64,000 bases of DNA from Streptomyces mirabilis. GTDB lineage: Bacteria > Actinomycetota > Actinomycetes > Streptomycetales > Streptomycetaceae. The DNA lies in NCBI RefSeq assembly GCF_039503195.1, contig NZ_JBCJKP010000001.1, forward strand, positions 2,356,001-2,420,000, read 5' to 3'. The notes beneath the pieces are model-generated. The model was not told where the DNA came from. It was given only the letters and a program-made list of their open reading frames with translations, and ran no database searches. The first letter of the stretch is position 1, and each line of letters opens with the position of its first letter. A program made the position numbers and the translations under genes. Positions 23,982 through 34,340 of this stretch are shown here, in pieces.

Positions 23982-25181
23982 TCATCCGTTGACGAAGTCC
24001 TCGCGGGCGAGCAGCGCGGTGTCCGCGTTGTCCGAGAAGACGCCGTCGATGCCGGTGGCGAAATAGGTCCTGAAGGCGCCGAAGGCGTCGCCGTAGGCGT
24101 TCGGGTCGGTGCCCTGACGGAAGTTCGCGGGCAGGAAGGTGTTCTCGTTGCGCATGGTGTACGGGTGCAGGATCAGGCCCGCGCGGTGCGCGTCGGCGAC
24201 CAGCGTGGTCGGCGTGGTGAGGGCGCCGTTCGCGTCCTTGGGGATGACCAGGTCGAGCGTGGGTCCGATGCCCCGGGCGTACGAGGCGATCCACTTCAGG
24301 CCCTCGGGCTTGACGAGGTCGGCGACGGTGCGCGGGTCGCCCGTCGTGACGAAGTCCCAGGGGCGGGTGTTCGCGGCGGAGAGCAGCACGACGAGCGGGT
24401 TGTCGACCAGCTTGTCGAGGCGCTGGATGCTGGTCGGCTCGAAGGACTGGATGATGACCGGCGAGTTCTTCTTGTCCTTGCCGTGTTTGCGGAGCACCGT
24501 GGCGAGGCGCTCCTCCAGGCCGAGGCCCAGCGCGCGGAAGTAGGTGGGGTGCTTGGTCTCGGGGTAGATCCAGACCTGCTTGCCGCGCTTGCGGGTCTGC
24601 TCGTCCTGCCAGTGGAGCACCTCTTCGAAGGTGGGGATCTCCCAGCGGCCGTTGTAGAGCGTGTTGTGCGGGCGGTTGGCGGGGATGCGCTCGACGGCCC
24701 GCAGGGTCTTCAGCTCGGCGAGGGTGAAGTCCTCGGTGAACCAGCCCGTGGTGGGGATGCCGTCGAGGGTCTTGGTGGTCTTGCGGTCGGCGAACTCGGG
24801 GTGCGCCGACACGTCGGTGGTGCCGCCGATCTCCGGCTCGTGCCGGCAGACGAGGTGGCCGTCCTTGGTGGGCACCAGGTCACCGGCCTCGACGACGTCG
24901 GCTCCCAGGTCGAGGGCCAGCTGGTACGAGCCGAAGGTGTGCTCGGGCCGATAGCCGCTGGCGCCCCGGTGCCCGATGACGGTCGGCTTGGGCAGGCTCT
25001 TGTAGCCGCCGTGGCCGCCGCTCCCGTGCCGCTCGTCGGCTCTCGCCGCGCCCGGCAGGCCGAGGACCGCTCCGCCCGCGCCGAGCACCGCGGCCCCGAG
25101 CAGCGCGCGGCGCGCCGTGCCCCGGTCCTGCCCGTTCGGCTCCCGCGACTCCGATGTCCCCTGCGTCCCCTGCGTCTCCAT
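23982..25181 (-). CDS. Tat-exported glycerophosphodiester phosphodiesterase
   Basis: 399 residues. A twin-arginine signal (TARRALLGAAVLGAGGAVLG, ending GAARA) indicates secretion in folded form. The catalytic domain begins VIGHRGASGYRPEHT and carries the metal-binding EAGDLVPTKDGHLVCRHEPE and YPETKHPTYF. The family splits glycerophosphodiesters into glycerol-3-phosphate and an alcohol, letting cells salvage phosphate and glycerol from lipid head groups. ATG 25181 follows GGGAGGAGCG. Such genes are commonly under phosphate control, but no PHO box was identified. Confidence 0.92.
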   Translation of the reverse strand: METQGTQGTSESREPNGQDRGTARRALLGAAVLGAGGAVLGLPGAARADERHGSGGHGGYKSLPKPTVIGHRGASGYRPEHTFGSYQLALDLGADVVEAGDLVPTKDGHLVCRHEPEIGGTTDVSAHPEFADRKTTKTLDGIPTTGWFTEDFTLAELKTLRAVERIPANRPHNTLYNGRWEIPTFEEVLHWQDEQTRKRGKQVWIYPETKHPTYFRALGLGLEERLATVLRKHGKDKKNSPVIIQSFEPTSIQRLDKLVDNPLVVLLSAANTRPWDFVTTGDPRTVADLVKPEGLKWIASYARGIGPTLDLVIPKDANGALTTPTTLVADAHRAGLILHPYTMRNENTFLPANFRQGTDPNAYGDAFGAFRTYFATGIDGVFSDNADTALLAREDFVNG

Positions 25182-25660
25182 GAGCGCTCCTCCCGCCGTA
25201 CCGCCCCGTACCTGTCAAAGCGGGTCGATCGTAGGTTCCCTTCCGTGACGGGAGGGAGACCTGTGGCGGAACACGTGGGTGCCACTGGATGGCGTACGGA
25301 ACGGCGGTACGGAACAAGAGAGCTGGCGGCCCGTCAGTTTCGGGGTGACGGTGGTGGGTACGCGGTCAGAGGTTCCGGAATCCGGGGTCCCGGTCCCGGG
25401 CAAGCCGTGCGACCCGGTCGAACCGTGCGACTCGTTCGGCGAACCTGTGCGACTCGTCCGGCGTGGCGGCCGAAGCCGTCGCGAGATACGTCACATGCTT
25501 CCGTCCGTGTGACGAACGCGCAACAGCCCGCCACCTCAGGTAAACATTGGTCAACAGTCCGTATCCAGTCGGTGAACCCGATGTGCAATCACCGGGGGGC
25601 CGCGAGTATCGTCCTCACCTGCACATACTTCATACCGATCCCTTGACACCGGAGGGCCCG
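25182..25660. other. gene-free divergent region
   Basis: 479 bp between the divergent GDPD and acyltransferase genes. No reading frame is convincing. It contains three imperfect copies of a gtgcgac-centred element at 25407, 25425 and 25447, and a locally lower GC stretch at 25520-25640 that probably holds the acyltransferase promoter. Confidence 0.6.
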
Positions 25661-26332
25661 TTGTCCCGCTTCGCGCTCATCAAGGCAGTGCTCGGACCGA
25701 TCATGCGCCTGATGTTCCGCCCACGGGTGGAAGGCGTGGAGCACATCCCGGGCGACGGCCCCGTCATCCTGGCCGGCAACCACCTCACGTTCATCGACTC
25801 GATGATCCTGCCCCTGGTCTGCGACCGGCAGGTGCTCTTCATCGGCAAGGACGAGTACGTCACCGGCAAGGGGTTCAAGGGCCGCCTCATGGCCTGGTTC
25901 TTCACCGGTGTCGGCATGATCCCGGTGGACCGGGACGGCGCCAACGGTGGTGTCGCGGCGCTGATGACCGGCCGTCGCATTCTGGAGGAGGGCAAGGTCT
26001 TCGGCATCTACCCGGAAGGCACCCGCTCCCCCGACGGCCGGCTCTACCGCGGCCGCACCGGTATCGCCCGCCTCACCCTGATGACCGGCGCCCCGGTCGT
26101 CCCGTTCGCGATGATCGGCACGGACAAGCTGCAGCCCGGCGGTGCGGGGATGCCGCGGCCGGGCCGCGTCACGGTCCGCTTCGGTGAGGCGATGGAGTTC
26201 TCGCGGTACGAAGGCATGGACCGTGACCGGTATGTGCTGCGGGCCGTGACCGACTCCGTGATGACGGAGGTCATGCGGTTGTCGGGGCAGGAGTACGTGG
26301 ACATGTACGCCACGAAGGCCAAGGCTGCGTAG
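25661..26332 (+). CDS. 1-acyl-sn-glycerol-3-phosphate acyltransferase (PlsC family)
   Basis: 223 residues. Acyltransferase blocks: NHLTFIDS (catalytic NHX4D form), GVGMIPVDRDG, FGIYPEGTRSPDGRLYRGRTG, and GAPVVPFAM. The protein should acylate lysophosphatidate to phosphatidate at the membrane. The start is taken as TTG at 25661 because GGAGG lies five bases before it; frames reaching back to 25547 add residues without family similarity. Convergent with the MFS gene. Confidence 0.9.
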   Translation: MSRFALIKAVLGPIMRLMFRPRVEGVEHIPGDGPVILAGNHLTFIDSMILPLVCDRQVLFIGKDEYVTGKGFKGRLMAWFFTGVGMIPVDRDGANGGVAALMTGRRILEEGKVFGIYPEGTRSPDGRLYRGRTGIARLTLMTGAPVVPFAMIGTDKLQPGGAGMPRPGRVTVRFGEAMEFSRYEGMDRDRYVLRAVTDSVMTEVMRLSGQEYVDMYATKAKAA

Positions 26333-26375
26333 CGCCTCCGGCGGTTCGGCCGTGTGTTGCCTGCGGGTGCGTTGT

Positions 26376-26410
26376 GGCTGGTCGCGCGGTTCCGCGCGCC
26401 CCTGAGGGGC
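26376..26410. repeat. dispersed intergenic repeat
   Basis: ggctggtcgcgcggttccgcgcgcccctgaggggc, a variant of the family at 6839. It lies between convergent genes, with the cccctgagggg end able to fold into a small hairpin. Confidence 0.7.
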
Positions 26411-26418
26411 ACGCGCCC

Positions 26419-27942
26419 TCAGACCCCGGTTTCCAAGTTCTGGCCCTTCAGCAGGAACCATGCCGCTGCCGCTGTGGCCAGCAGTACCGCCGCTCCGATG
26501 CCGGACGCCAGTGCCAGGCCGTCCACGAAGGATGTGCGAGCCGCGGTCAGCAGGGCCTCCGCGGTGTGGGTGGGCAGGGTTGCCGCCGCCTCCACCGCGC
26601 CGCCCAGGGAGTCATGGGCCCCTGCCGGGGTACCCGCGGGGCCGGTGAAGCCCGCGTAGACGCCGGTCACGATGGAGCCGAGCAGGGCGATGCCGAGGGC
26701 GGCGCCGAGCTCGTACGCCGTCTCGGAGACCGCGGACGCGGCGCCGGCCTGCTCCCTGGGCACGCTGGAGAGGATCACGTCGGCGGTGACGGTGAACGAG
26801 AAGCCCGCGCCGACGCCCACGACCAGAAGCGCCGAGCCGAGCACCGTGTACCCGGTGGACTGGTTCAACAGGGTGAGCACGCCGAGCGCGAGGCCCACGG
26901 CGGCGAGACCACCGGAGACCACGGCACGGACCGAGTAGCGACGCGCGGCCGAGCCCGCGATCAGACCCGCTCCCACCGCGCCGATGGCGGCGGGCAGTTC
27001 GGCGAGCCCCGCCTGGAACGGCGGCCTGCCCTGGACGAGTTGCAGGTACTGGGACAGGAAGAAGACCAGTCCGGACAGGCCGAAGACGGTCAGCAGATCG
27101 GCGAGCACCGCCGCCGAGAAGCCCCGGTTGCGGAACAGTCGCATGTCCAGCAGCGGTACGGGCATCGCGAGTTGACGGCGTACGAAGCCGTGGAGGGCTC
27201 CGGCGCCGAGCACGCCTACGACCATCGGCTCCCAGGTGAACCCGTGCGTGGCGGCCTCCTTCACCGCGTACACGATGCCGATCATGCCGACGAGGGAGAG
27301 CACGACGCTGGCCAGGTCCCAGGGGCCGGGGTTCGGGTTGCGGGACTCGGGCAGGAGCTTGATGCCGACGGGGACGAGGATCAGCATCACGGGCACGTTG
27401 ATGAGGAAGACCGAACCCCACCAGAAGTGTTCGAGCAGGAAGCCACCGACGACGGGCCCGACCGCCGTACCGGCGGAGGCCGTGGCGCCCCAGATGCCGA
27501 TGGCGAGGCTGCGCTCGCGCGGGTCGTGGAAGAGGTTGCGGATGAGGGCGAGCGTGGCGGGCATCAGGGTCGCGCCCGCGACTCCGAGCAGCGCCCGCGC
27601 CAGGATCATCATCTCCGGGGTCGTCGCGTACGCGTTGAGCACCGATATCGCGCCGAACGCCGTGGCGCCCATCAGCAGCAGCTTCTTGCGGCCGATGCGG
27701 TCACCGAGGCTGCCCATGGAGACGAGCAGACCGGCGATGACGAACGAGTAGACGTCACCGATCCACAGGAGCTGGGTGCCGGAGGGCTTCAGGTCCTCGC
27801 TGATGTAAGGGGTCGCGAGACCGAGCACGGTCGCGTCGACGGCCACCAACAGCACGGCGAGGACGAGGACGCAGAGCGCGAGCCAACGGCCCGGACGCTT
27901 CTCCACCTCCGCCGTCAACGCCGGCTGCAGGGTGCTGGTCAT
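26419..27942 (-). CDS. DHA2-family drug/proton antiporter (14-TM MFS)
   Basis: 507 residues with about 14 hydrophobic helices. Family motifs: motif A DRIGRKKLLLMG, motif C-like WGATASAGTAVGPVVGGFLLEHFWW, and LDMRLFRNRGF in the central loop. It resembles QacA/SmvA-type multidrug exporters. It starts two bases after the TetR stop, so regulator and pump are one operon with a palindromic operator upstream of the TetR gene. The natural substrate is unknown; cationic toxic compounds are typical of the family. Confidence 0.9.
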   Translation of the reverse strand: MTSTLQPALTAEVEKRPGRWLALCVLVLAVLLVAVDATVLGLATPYISEDLKPSGTQLLWIGDVYSFVIAGLLVSMGSLGDRIGRKKLLLMGATAFGAISVLNAYATTPEMMILARALLGVAGATLMPATLALIRNLFHDPRERSLAIGIWGATASAGTAVGPVVGGFLLEHFWWGSVFLINVPVMLILVPVGIKLLPESRNPNPGPWDLASVVLSLVGMIGIVYAVKEAATHGFTWEPMVVGVLGAGALHGFVRRQLAMPVPLLDMRLFRNRGFSAAVLADLLTVFGLSGLVFFLSQYLQLVQGRPPFQAGLAELPAAIGAVGAGLIAGSAARRYSVRAVVSGGLAAVGLALGVLTLLNQSTGYTVLGSALLVVGVGAGFSFTVTADVILSSVPREQAGAASAVSETAYELGAALGIALLGSIVTGVYAGFTGPAGTPAGAHDSLGGAVEAAATLPTHTAEALLTAARTSFVDGLALASGIGAAVLLATAAAAWFLLKGQNLETGV

Positions 27943-27944
27943 GA

Positions 27945-28490
27945 TCACTCTCTCCGTAGTGCGCCGCCGAGCAGCAGCTCGACGATCATGTGGTGGAAGT
28001 CCTTGGCGGCGACGCGGCCCTCGGTCACGGCCCACGCGCCCGAGGCCATGAGCCCGTAGAGCGCCTCGGTGAGCCAGGCGGGGCTGAGGTCGATGCGGAA
28101 CTCGCCGCCCTCCTGGCCGCGCCGGAACAGGGCGGCCATCCGGGCATCGAGCCGGGCCCAGCCCTCGTTCTGCCCCTCGCCCTCGAACAGCTGGTTCTCG
28201 GTGTAGAGGAAGGCGAGCAGCCCGGCCACGCGCTCGAGCTCCTTCACCAGGCGGCGCAGGGCCTCCTGAGCGGTGCCCTCGTCGAGGCGGGTGGCATCGA
28301 GTGCCGCCTCGCACTCCTCGATGCAGAGGGCCTCCAGCGCCCGGACGAGCGCGTCCCGTCCGGCGAACTGGCGGTGCAGCGTGGCCCGGCTGATCCCGGC
28401 CGCCCTGGCGACCTCGTCCATGGTGGCGGTGGATTTACGGGTGAGCAGGGCGGCTGCGCTGCGCAGCACGTGGTCACGGTCGACGGCCAT
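27945..28490 (-). CDS. TetR-family repressor of the adjacent MFS pump
   Basis: 181 residues. The N-terminal helix-turn-helix is TMDEVARAAGISRATLHRQFAGRDALVRAL; the rest is a helical ligand-binding domain. The start chosen is ATG 28490 (MAVDRDHVLR). Upstream in-frame starts would run into the operator at 28510-28527. It is the first gene of the TetR-MFS operon, so it should repress both itself and the exporter until a ligand binds. Confidence 0.9.
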   Translation of the reverse strand: MAVDRDHVLRSAAALLTRKSTATMDEVARAAGISRATLHRQFAGRDALVRALEALCIEECEAALDATRLDEGTAQEALRRLVKELERVAGLLAFLYTENQLFEGEGQNEGWARLDARMAALFRRGQEGGEFRIDLSPAWLTEALYGLMASGAWAVTEGRVAAKDFHHMIVELLLGGALRRE

Positions 28491-28509
28491 GAGACAACCG
28501 TACCCCATG

Positions 28510-28527
28510 TGAGACATGTTTGTCTCA
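28510..28527. promoter_or_regulatory. TetR operator palindrome
   Basis: TGAGACA-tgtt-TGTCTCA, a perfect 7-bp inverted repeat with a 4-bp spacer, 19 bp upstream of the TetR start codon. Size, symmetry and position fit an autoregulatory TetR operator. Confidence 0.75.
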
Positions 28528-28596
28528 TCAGGAGCGTGCGAGTCTCACCAGTGCCCTGTTTCTTGGCTTTTATGCTGCCCGGGATGTCCGCTGCGG

Positions 28597-29568
28597 TCAG
28601 TGCCAGGGCAGCTGCCCGCGCCGCTCCCAGTACACGTCCGGGTCCTCCGCGAGCGCCGCGAGGCGGGTCAGCTGGTCCTCGTCCAGATCGACGACCGCCG
28701 CGTGCAGGTTCGAGGCGAGCTGGGCGGAGGTGGCCGCGCCCGAGAGGACGACTCCGGCCCAGGGCTGCCGCAGGATCAGCGCGAGGGCGACGGCGTCGGC
28801 GCCGAGGCCGGTCTCCTCGGCGATCGCCCGCACCGCGTCCGGCGCGTGCTCGGCGGCCAGGCGGCCGTTGGCCATGCCCTCCTTGACGATCACCGTGAGC
28901 CCGGCGTCGTGCGCCTCGGCGAGGGCGGGAGCCGCCGAGGTCTCCAGGACGTTGTACGTGGACTGGACGGTACGGAAGAGGGGCTCGCCGTCGACCGTCA
29001 CGGCGAGCGCGGCGCGGATGGCGTCGGCCTGGGCGGGCCCGCTCGTGGAGAAGCCGATCGAAAGGCCCTGGGCGGCCGCCTCGGCGAGTTTCGCGTGGAG
29101 TTCCTTGTCGGTGAGGGCCGGGCTGTCCGGGGTCACCGAGTGGATCTGGTAGAGGTCGAGCCGGTCACCGAGCAGTGCGGCGGTCTCGGCGCGCTGTCGC
29201 TCGTACGTGGCGAGGGTGTGGTCCTTGACCTCGTGCTGCTCGGCGTCCGTGGTCCAGTCCGCGGTGTAGGTGTAGCCCCACTTGCTCCCGATGACCACGT
29301 CGTCGACGTCCGGCCGGCTCTTCAGCCAGTCGGCGAGGAACTCCTCCGAACGGCCGTAGGAGCGGGCCGCGTCGAAGTAGCGCACGCCCTGCGCGTAGGC
29401 GGCGTCCAGGAGTTCGTGGGTGCGGGCGCGCAGCGTTTCGACGCTGCGATCCTCTCCGAGGTCATGGTCCCGGCCGAGGTTGATGTAACCCGGGCGGCCG
29501 ACGGCGGCGAGACCCAGGCCGATGTGGCAGGTGGGCGTCGTGGCGGTGGCGAGACGGGCGAAGGGCAT
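28597..29568 (-). CDS. aldo/keto reductase
   Basis: 323 residues, TIM barrel of the AKR family. Active-site tetrad: Asp and Tyr in RYFDAARSYGRSE, Lys in VIGSKWGYTY, and His in YQIHSVTPD. NADPH-binding residues follow near the C-terminus (VVLSGAATSAQLASNL). It reduces aldehydes or ketones; substrate not predictable. ATG 29568 (MPFARLATATT) is preferred with CGGAG upstream; the frame extends to 29610. Confidence 0.88.
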   Translation of the reverse strand: MPFARLATATTPTCHIGLGLAAVGRPGYINLGRDHDLGEDRSVETLRARTHELLDAAYAQGVRYFDAARSYGRSEEFLADWLKSRPDVDDVVIGSKWGYTYTADWTTDAEQHEVKDHTLATYERQRAETAALLGDRLDLYQIHSVTPDSPALTDKELHAKLAEAAAQGLSIGFSTSGPAQADAIRAALAVTVDGEPLFRTVQSTYNVLETSAAPALAEAHDAGLTVIVKEGMANGRLAAEHAPDAVRAIAEETGLGADAVALALILRQPWAGVVLSGAATSAQLASNLHAAVVDLDEDQLTRLAALAEDPDVYWERRGQLPWH

Positions 29569-29685
29569 CGCGGGCTCCGTTCGGTCGGCTCCGGTGCGGC
29601 TCCTGACCAACGTAACCCGCGATGACCTTCGGCTCTCGCCTCAGAGCTCGGCGCGTGCGGTGCTTCGGCGAGTGCGCGTTCGTCG

Positions 29686-29724
29686 TGGCTCGTCGCGCAG
29701 TTCCCCGTGCCCCTTGCGGGGCGC
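29686..29724. repeat. dispersed intergenic repeat
   Basis: tggctcgtcgcgcagttccccgtgccccttgcggggcgc, a member of the family at 6839, located directly downstream of the argH stop. The final ccccttgcgggg can form a hairpin. Confidence 0.7.
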
Positions 29725-29729
29725 TTCCC

Positions 29730-31229
<1,500 letters not shown>

Positions 31230-31272
31230 TCAGGCTAGTGCGTGCGGGGTGGACCTCGTCGTACGCGAGCCG

Positions 31273-32466
31273 TTACACGAGGTCCCGCTTCGCGGCGATC
31301 TTCGACGACAGGCTGTAGATGTCGATGAAGCCCTTGGCGGCGGCCTGGTCGAACGTGTCGCCCGTGTCGTACGTCGCCAGGTCGAAGTCGTAGAGCGAGG
31401 TCTCGGAGCGCCGTCCGGTGACGACCGCGCGGCCGCCGTGCAGGGTCATCCGGATGTCGCCGTTGACGTGCTGGTTTGCCTCGTCGATGAAGCCGTCCAG
31501 GGCGCGCTTGAGCGGGGAGAACCACTGCCCGTCGTAGACCAGTTCGCCCCAGCGCTGCTCGACCTGCCGCTTGTAGCGGGCGAGTTCACGCTCGACGGTG
31601 ACGTTCTCCAGCTCTTGGTGGGCCGTGATGAGCGCGATCGCGCCCGGAGCCTCGTACACCTCGCGGGACTTGATGCCCACGAGCCGGTCCTCGACCATGT
31701 CGATCCGGCCGACGCCCTGGCCGCCGGCGCGCTCGTTGAGCTGCTGGATGGCCTGCAGGACGGTGACGGGCCTGCCGTCGATGGCGACCGGGACACCCTC
31801 CTTGAAGGAGATGACGACCTCGTCGGCCTCGCGGACCTCGGCCGGGTTCGAGGTGTACTCGTAGATGTCCTCGATCGGCGCGTTCCAGATGTCCTCCAGG
31901 AAGCCCGTCTCGACCGCGCGCCCGAAGACGTTCTGGTCGATGGAGTACGGGGACTTCTTGGTGGTGGCGATCGGGAGGTTCTTCTGCTCGCAGAAGGCGA
32001 TCGCCTTGTCACGGGTCATCGCGTAGTCGCGGACCGGGGCGATGCACTTGAGGTCGGGGGCGAGGGCGACGATGCCGGCCTCGAACCGCACCTGGTCGTT
32101 GCCCTTGCCGGTGCAGCCGTGGGCGACCGTGGTGGCGCCGTGCTGCTGGGCGGCGGCGACGAGGTGCTTGACGATGGTCGGCCGGGAGAGGGCCGACACC
32201 AGCGGATAGCGGTCCATGTAGAGGGCGTTGGCCTTGATCGCCGGGAGGCAGTACTCCTCGGCGAACTCGTCCTTCGCGTCCGCGACCTCGGCCTCGACGG
32301 CACCGCAGGCGAGGGCGCGCTTGCGGATGACGTCCAGGTCCTCGCCGCCCTGACCGACGTCGACCGCGACGGCGATGACCTCGGCGCCCGTCTCCTCGGC
32401 GATCCAGCCGATGGCGACGGAGGTGTCCAGACCGCCTGAGTAGGCGAGTACGACGCGCTCGGCCAC
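31273..32466 (-). CDS. argG: argininosuccinate synthase
   Basis: 397 residues. The N-type ATP pyrophosphatase loop is [15 protein letters not shown]; other conserved blocks are [13 protein letters not shown] and [15 protein letters not shown]. It joins citrulline and aspartate using ATP. The GTG at 32466 follows GAGGAGAAACCC; an upstream in-frame start at 32487 would bury that site. The promoter just upstream is overlapped by ARG boxes. Confidence 0.96.
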   Translation of the reverse strand: MAERVVLAYSGGLDTSVAIGWIAEETGAEVIAVAVDVGQGGEDLDVIRKRALACGAVEAEVADAKDEFAEEYCLPAIKANALYMDRYPLVSALSRPTIVKHLVAAAQQHGATTVAHGCTGKGNDQVRFEAGIVALAPDLKCIAPVRDYAMTRDKAIAFCEQKNLPIATTKKSPYSIDQNVFGRAVETGFLEDIWNAPIEDIYEYTSNPAEVREADEVVISFKEGVPVAIDGRPVTVLQAIQQLNERAGGQGVGRIDMVEDRLVGIKSREVYEAPGAIALITAHQELENVTVERELARYKRQVEQRWGELVYDGQWFSPLKRALDGFIDEANQHVNGDIRMTLHGGRAVVTGRRSETSLYDFDLATYDTGDTFDQAAAKGFIDIYSLSSKIAAKRDLV

Positions 32467-32496
32467 GGGTTTCTCCTCACACTGCATTCGCTGGTA

Positions 32497-32531
32497 TGCA
32501 TGAGTATGCAGCTCTCTGCATGATTCGTCAA
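32497..32531 (-). promoter_or_regulatory. argG promoter overlapped by ARG boxes
   Basis: On the minus strand, TTGACG (32526-32531), 17-bp spacer, CATACT (32503-32508). Two overlapping palindromes cover the spacer and -10: tgcatgagtatgca (32497-32510) and atgcag-ctct-ctgcat (32506-32521). These AT-rich TGCAT half sites match the ArgR operator style, so arginine-dependent repression is expected. Confidence 0.75.
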
Positions 32532-32640
32532 TTACGGGTCACTCTCGAAGGGGTCATGGAGAACCCTGATCGAAAATATCTGAGGGCGTTTGAACGATGG
32601 AACGCGCTTTCTCGTACCTCTCCCCGAACGCAGGCGCCGC

Positions 32641-32704
32641 GTTTTTGTACACCGAGGTTTTCGTACACAGAGGTTTTTGCCGCCCAGGTCTTCGCGGACC
32701 GAGG
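32641..32704. repeat. 16-bp tandem direct repeats
   Basis: Units gtttttgtacaccgag, gttttcgtacacagag and gtttttgccgcccagg, followed by a degenerate fourth, in exact 16-bp register, 72-135 bp upstream of the exported-protein start. T-rich against a ~70% GC background; possible regulator array. Confidence 0.6.
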
Positions 32705-32775
32705 CGCGACGAGCAACGGACCGCCCGGACGACCACCGGACGGTCCCCCACCCCCGAACCGAGTGAGGCTTCCGC

Positions 32776-33615
32776 ATGTCCAGGGCCCTTCCGAAGTACA
32801 ACAAGCGCCGCGTCCTGATGATCGGCGGCACCGCCGCGGTGGTGCTCTCCGGAGCCGTGATCGCCGGCAACGCCTTGGCCGGGGAGACGTCCAAGAGCGG
32901 CACGAACGCCACCACCAGGGCCGCGACCTCCCCGGGCACGGTGAACTGCCCGGCCGTCGCGCCGAGCCTGCCCGCGATCCCCGCCTCCGCGCAGGCCGAG
33001 GTCACCCGCAACCTCGCCCTCCTGGACACCCAGATCGCCGAGGCCAACAAGCGGCTCGTCGACACCGTCGGCCAGGGCGGCCCCAACTTCGTCCAGAACG
33101 CGATCCTCGGCCCCCTCAAGGACAAGCGGGTGGCGACGATCAACCGCATCGCCACCGCGATCGGCCGCACCGCCGCCAAGCCCACGGGTCTCGACTCGCT
33201 CGCGCCCTGCACCCTGAACGCGAACGGCGTGAACGCGGGCGGCGCCGCGGCCACCGCGGCCCCGAGCGCGACGGCCACCCGGCAGGCAGGCAACACGGGG
33301 AACACCGGAAGCACCACCGCCGCCGGCACCATCACCTGCCCGGACGTCGCGTCGAAGCTGCCCGCGATCCCCGCCTCCGCGCAGGCCGAGGTCACCCGCA
33401 ACCTGACGCTCCTGAACACCCAGATCTCCGAGGCGAACACCCGACTGGCGAACACCGTCGGCCAGGGCGGACCGAACTTCGTGCAGAACGCGATCCTCGG
33501 CCCCCTCGCGGACAAGCGGAAGTCGACCATCGACCGCATCGCCATCTCCATCGGGCGCACCGCGGCCAAGCCCACGGGTCTGGACTCCCTCGCGACCTGC
33601 ACGCTCAACAAGTGA
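32776..33615 (+). CDS. exported protein with two internal repeats
   Basis: 279 residues. An N-terminal signal (NKRRVLMIGGTAAVVLSGAVIAG, cleavage near ALAGE) precedes two ~90-residue copies of one module joined by a Thr/Ala/Asn-rich linker. Each module starts with a Cys (NCPAVAP, TCPDVAS), contains LPAIPASAQAEVTRNL and GQGGPNFVQNAILGPL, and ends GLDSLAPCTLN or GLDSLATCTLN. One N- and one C-terminal Cys per module suggest a disulfide-closed helical hairpin. No family is recognised; a cell-surface structural or binding role is possible. Followed by a strong terminator. Confidence 0.8.
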   Translation: MSRALPKYNKRRVLMIGGTAAVVLSGAVIAGNALAGETSKSGTNATTRAATSPGTVNCPAVAPSLPAIPASAQAEVTRNLALLDTQIAEANKRLVDTVGQGGPNFVQNAILGPLKDKRVATINRIATAIGRTAAKPTGLDSLAPCTLNANGVNAGGAAATAAPSATATRQAGNTGNTGSTTAAGTITCPDVASKLPAIPASAQAEVTRNLTLLNTQISEANTRLANTVGQGGPNFVQNAILGPLADKRKSTIDRIAISIGRTAAKPTGLDSLATCTLNK

Positions 33616-33620
33616 TGTCT

Positions 33621-33669
33621 TCCGTGGCCGCCGCGCCCCGTCTGCCGACCGGGGCACGGCGGCCACGGA
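33621..33669 (+). terminator. strong intrinsic terminator
   Basis: A 20-bp stem with one C-A mismatch (tccgtggccgccgcgccccg / cggggcacggcggccacgga) and a 9-nt loop, starting 6 bp after the exported-protein stop. Confidence 0.85.
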
Positions 33670-33711
33670 TCCGTCCGCCATGTGAACCCATGCCCCGGAC
33701 GGGTGAATTCC

Positions 33712-33741
33712 TTAGACAGACGAATGGTCTTGCCCAATAAT
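33712..33741 (+). promoter_or_regulatory. promoter for a leaderless mRNA
   Basis: TTAGAC (33712-33717), 18-bp spacer, AATAAT (33736-33741), with the ATG at 33750. Transcription would begin at or next to the start codon. No Shine-Dalgarno precedes it, consistent with a leaderless message. Confidence 0.5.
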
Positions 33742-33749
33742 CATTAGAC

Positions 33750-34337
33750 ATGGGAAAGACTTATGAGCGCATAGACGGCAGGCTTCGTTCGTTCATCGAG
33801 GCGCAGCCCCTCTTCTTCACCGCGACGGCACCCCTGTCCGGGGACGGCACGGTCAACCTCTCCCCCAAGGGGCTCACGGGCTCGTTCGTCGTCCTCGACG
33901 AACTCACCGTCGCCTACCTGGACTTCGCCGGAAGCAACGCGGAGACGATCGCCCATCTCCGGGAGAACGGCCGGATCACCCTCATGTGGTGCGCCTTCCA
34001 GGGCCCGCCGAACATCGTCCGGGTGCACGGCCACGGCGAGCCCGTCTTCCGCGACGACCCCCGCTTCGAGGAACTGCTCACGCACTTCCCCGGCATCGAC
34101 CCGACCCCGCACGGTCTGCGCGCGATCATCGTCGTGACCGCCGACCTCGTCCGGGACACCTGCGGCTACGCGGTGCCCTTCATGTCCTACGAGGCGGACC
34201 GCGACCTGCACGGCAAGCGCTTCGCTCGCGAGGACGACGCCTCGTTGAGCGAGTACTTCACCAAGAAGGACCATGTGGCGACGAGCCTGGACGGACTGCC
34301 CGGGCTGCCGCTCCCACTGCCTCCCCGTACGGTCTGA
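33750..34337 (+). CDS. pyridoxamine 5'-phosphate oxidase-fold flavoprotein
   Basis: 195 residues of the FMN-binding split-barrel superfamily. Conserved segments include FFTATAPLSGDGTVNLSPKG, YLDFAGSNAETIAHLRENGRITLMWC, and NIVRVHGHGEPV. Such proteins use FMN, F420 or heme; true PdxH motifs are not evident, so pyridoxal synthesis should not be assumed. The start has no ribosome site and sits at the predicted transcription start. Confidence 0.83.
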   Translation: MGKTYERIDGRLRSFIEAQPLFFTATAPLSGDGTVNLSPKGLTGSFVVLDELTVAYLDFAGSNAETIAHLRENGRITLMWCAFQGPPNIVRVHGHGEPVFRDDPRFEELLTHFPGIDPTPHGLRAIIVVTADLVRDTCGYAVPFMSYEADRDLHGKRFAREDDASLSEYFTKKDHVATSLDGLPGLPLPLPPRTV

Positions 34338-34340
34338 GCC

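Larger units (their letters stand above)
32467..32775. other. divergent region between argG and exported protein gene
   Basis: 309 bp. It holds the argG promoter with ARG boxes (32497-32531) and, on the other side, a run of 16-bp direct repeats rich in T (32641-32704) upstream of the exported-protein gene. No gene seen. Confidence 0.6.

Noticed and set aside
25279..25512. A 77-codon plus-strand frame in the GDPD-PlsC gap
   Set aside because: No ribosome site, no recognisable domain, and overlapping frames on the other strand are equally good.
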